Shown here: positions 62,868 through 64,000 of the stretch, piece after piece | How positions within the stretch are numbered: the first letter of the stretch is position 1 | Layout: each line of letters starts with the position of its first letter | NCBI RefSeq assembly: GCF_003144095.1 | Contig: NZ_NSKH01000018.1 | Location: 1,056,743 to 1,120,742, forward strand | DNA length: 64,000 nt | Direction: 5' to 3' | Source of the DNA: Streptomyces sp. ICBB 8177 | GTDB lineage: Bacteria > Actinomycetota > Actinomycetes > Streptomycetales > Streptomycetaceae | Program-made: the position numbers and the translations under genes | The notes under the pieces: model-generated | Told to the model about the DNA's origin: nothing | The model's database searches: none | What the model saw: the letters and a program-made list of their open reading frames with translations, nothing else

Positions 62868-64000
62868 GTGCTAGTCCGTACCTTCGGCTGGTCAATGGTG
62901 ATCACGGTCATCGGCCTCGCCTTCGCCGGGCTCGTCTGGGGGTGGTCGGGTCTTGCGGTCGTCGCGATCCTGTCCGTCCTGGAGATCTCCCTCTCCTTCG
63001 ACAACGCGGTCATCAACGCCGGCATCCTGAGGAAGCTCAACGCCTTCTGGCAGCGGATCTTCCTCACGGTCGGCGTGCTGATCGCGGTGTTCGGCATGCG
63101 GCTGGTCTTCCCGGTCGCCATCGTCGCCATCACCGCGAAGATCAACCCGGTCGACGCGGTGAAGGTGGCGGTGAACGACCCGGACCGCTACCAGCACCTG
63201 GTCACCAACGCGCATCCGGCGATCGCCGCGTTCGGCGGGGTGTTCCTGCTGATGATCTTCCTCGACTTCATCCTCGAGGAGCGCGAGATCGCCTGGCTCG
63301 CCTGGCTGGAGCGGCCGTTGGCCAAGCTCGGCAAGCTGGACATGCTCTCGGTGGTCGTGGCGCTCGTCGCGCTGCTGGTCGCCGCGATGACGGTGGCCAC
63401 CGCGGTCCCGCTGCACGGCGGTCACGGCACGGTCGACAAGACCGCCACCGTGCTGCTCGCCGGGGTCGCCGGAATGGTCGCCTACCTCGTGGTGGGCGGC
63501 ATCTCCGGCTTCTTCGAGGAGCAGTTGGAGGACGAAGAGGAAGGCGAGGAGGGCGAGCAGGCCGACGGCGAGGAGGCCTCCGGCGAGACCGCCGGTGGGG
63601 CGGCCGGTGGGGTGGCCGTCAACTCGGCGCAGAAGTCCGGCACTTCCGCGCTCGGGCTGGTCGGCAAGGCCGCGTTCTTCATGTTCCTCTACCTGGAGGT
63701 CATCGACGCCTCGTTCTCCTTCGACGGTGTGATCGGGGCCTTCGCCATCACCAACCAGATCTTCCAGATGGCCCTGGGCCTGGGCATCGGCGCGCTCTAC
63801 ATCCGCTCGCTGACCGTCTTCCTGGTCCGCAAGGGCACCCTGGACGACTACGTCTACCTGGAGCACGGCGCCCACTACGCGATCGGAGCGCTGGCGGTCA
63901 TCCTGCTGGTCACCATCAAGTACGAGATCAACGACGTGATCACCGGCCTCGTCGGTGTGGTACTGATCGGTGCGGCGTACCTGTCGTCGGTGGTGAGGAA
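62868..64000 (+). CDS. DUF475 / TerC-like integral membrane protein, 3' end outside window
   Basis: At least 377 residues are visible; the frame runs off the window. It has about nine hydrophobic segments, an early SFDNAVINAGIL and a later VIDASFSFDGVIGAFA, the metal-site pair typical of TerC-like proteins (DUF475 group). The acidic loop (EEQLEDEEEGEEGEQADGEE) separates the halves. TerC-like proteins act with TerD in metal/tellurite stress or as manganese exporters; GTG 62868 is the start. It is the third gene of the ter row. Confidence 0.88.
   Translation, partial: MLVRTFGWSMVITVIGLAFAGLVWGWSGLAVVAILSVLEISLSFDNAVINAGILRKLNAFWQRIFLTVGVLIAVFGMRLVFPVAIVAITAKINPVDAVKVAVNDPDRYQHLVTNAHPAIAAFGGVFLLMIFLDFILEEREIAWLAWLERPLAKLGKLDMLSVVVALVALLVAAMTVATAVPLHGGHGTVDKTATVLLAGVAGMVAYLVVGGISGFFEEQLEDEEEGEEGEQADGEEASGETAGGAAGGVAVNSAQKSGTSALGLVGKAAFFMFLYLEVIDASFSFDGVIGAFAITNQIFQMALGLGIGALYIRSLTVFLVRKGTLDDYVYLEHGAHYAIGALAVILLVTIKYEINDVITGLVGVVLIGAAYLSSVVR

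Overview
The window is a piece of a high-GC actinobacterial chromosome, almost certainly Streptomyces or a close Streptomycetaceae relative. The support is very GC-rich coding sequence with strong third-position GC bias, many GTG starts, a dnaG-hrdA pair, a five-gene-plus 'conservon' (cvn) with two P450s, a fabD-fabH-acpP-fabF operon preceded by a fasR-type regulator, DUF3145, DUF3052 and twin TerD genes. It is mostly ordinary chromosome with one disrupted accessory stretch and one small RiPP gene cluster.

Layout. 1-6.2 kb: end of a flavoprotein reductase, dnaG, an HrdA-type sigma factor, a xylulokinase and a YtxH-like membrane protein. 6.2-6.8 kb: two identical tRNA-Asn genes with a terminator, then a CAU-anticodon tRNA. 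6.8-13.2 kb: accessory stretch with an empty 0.8 kb, a hypothetical gene, an O-methyltransferase, and a clear cobalamin riboswitch with its own promoter in front of a cobalt/nickel transporter cut off after about 88 codons. The sequence that follows carries a four-gene translationally coupled operon with a degenerate resolvase, an XRE regulator and an alpha/beta hydrolase.

13.5-20.5 kb: a PNPOx-like protein, then a RiPP cluster: MFS exporter, prolyl-oligopeptidase, a 40-residue precursor peptide, a B12-type radical SAM enzyme with a CX7CX2C motif, and a DUF5825-like protein. These genes lie on one strand with start/stop overlaps or short gaps. This is the best candidate for a little-described system in the window. 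20.5-28.0 kb: a Ser/Thr kinase, DUF2277, and the conservon (kinase-like, roadblock, DUF742, GTPase, CYP157-like P450, CYP154-like P450), all on the minus strand.

28.4-43.2 kb: transport and regulation (DHA2 MFS plus MarR, a lysyl-PG-synthase-like membrane protein, class F sortase, MFS, MarR with a divergent oxidoreductase, Ohr, TetR, a secreted HAD phosphatase behind a likely PHO box, USP, an ArsB/SLC13-type transporter and an SGNH lipoprotein). 43.4-51.7 kb: the type II fatty acid synthesis locus (DUF3145, a dehydrogenase, accD6-like, fabF, acpP, fabH, a fabD with an unusual lipoyl-like tail, fasR). 51.7-56.7 kb: tandem repeats, pirin, a serine hydrolase, MerR with an aldo/keto reductase, and a DUF1023 hydrolase. 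56.9-64 kb: aceE, DUF3052, AhpE peroxiredoxin, two TerD genes and the start of a DUF475/TerC-like membrane protein that runs off the window.

Several genes have a -10 element 6-8 bases before the start codon, which suggests leaderless mRNAs. No transposase, integrase or CRISPR array was seen.
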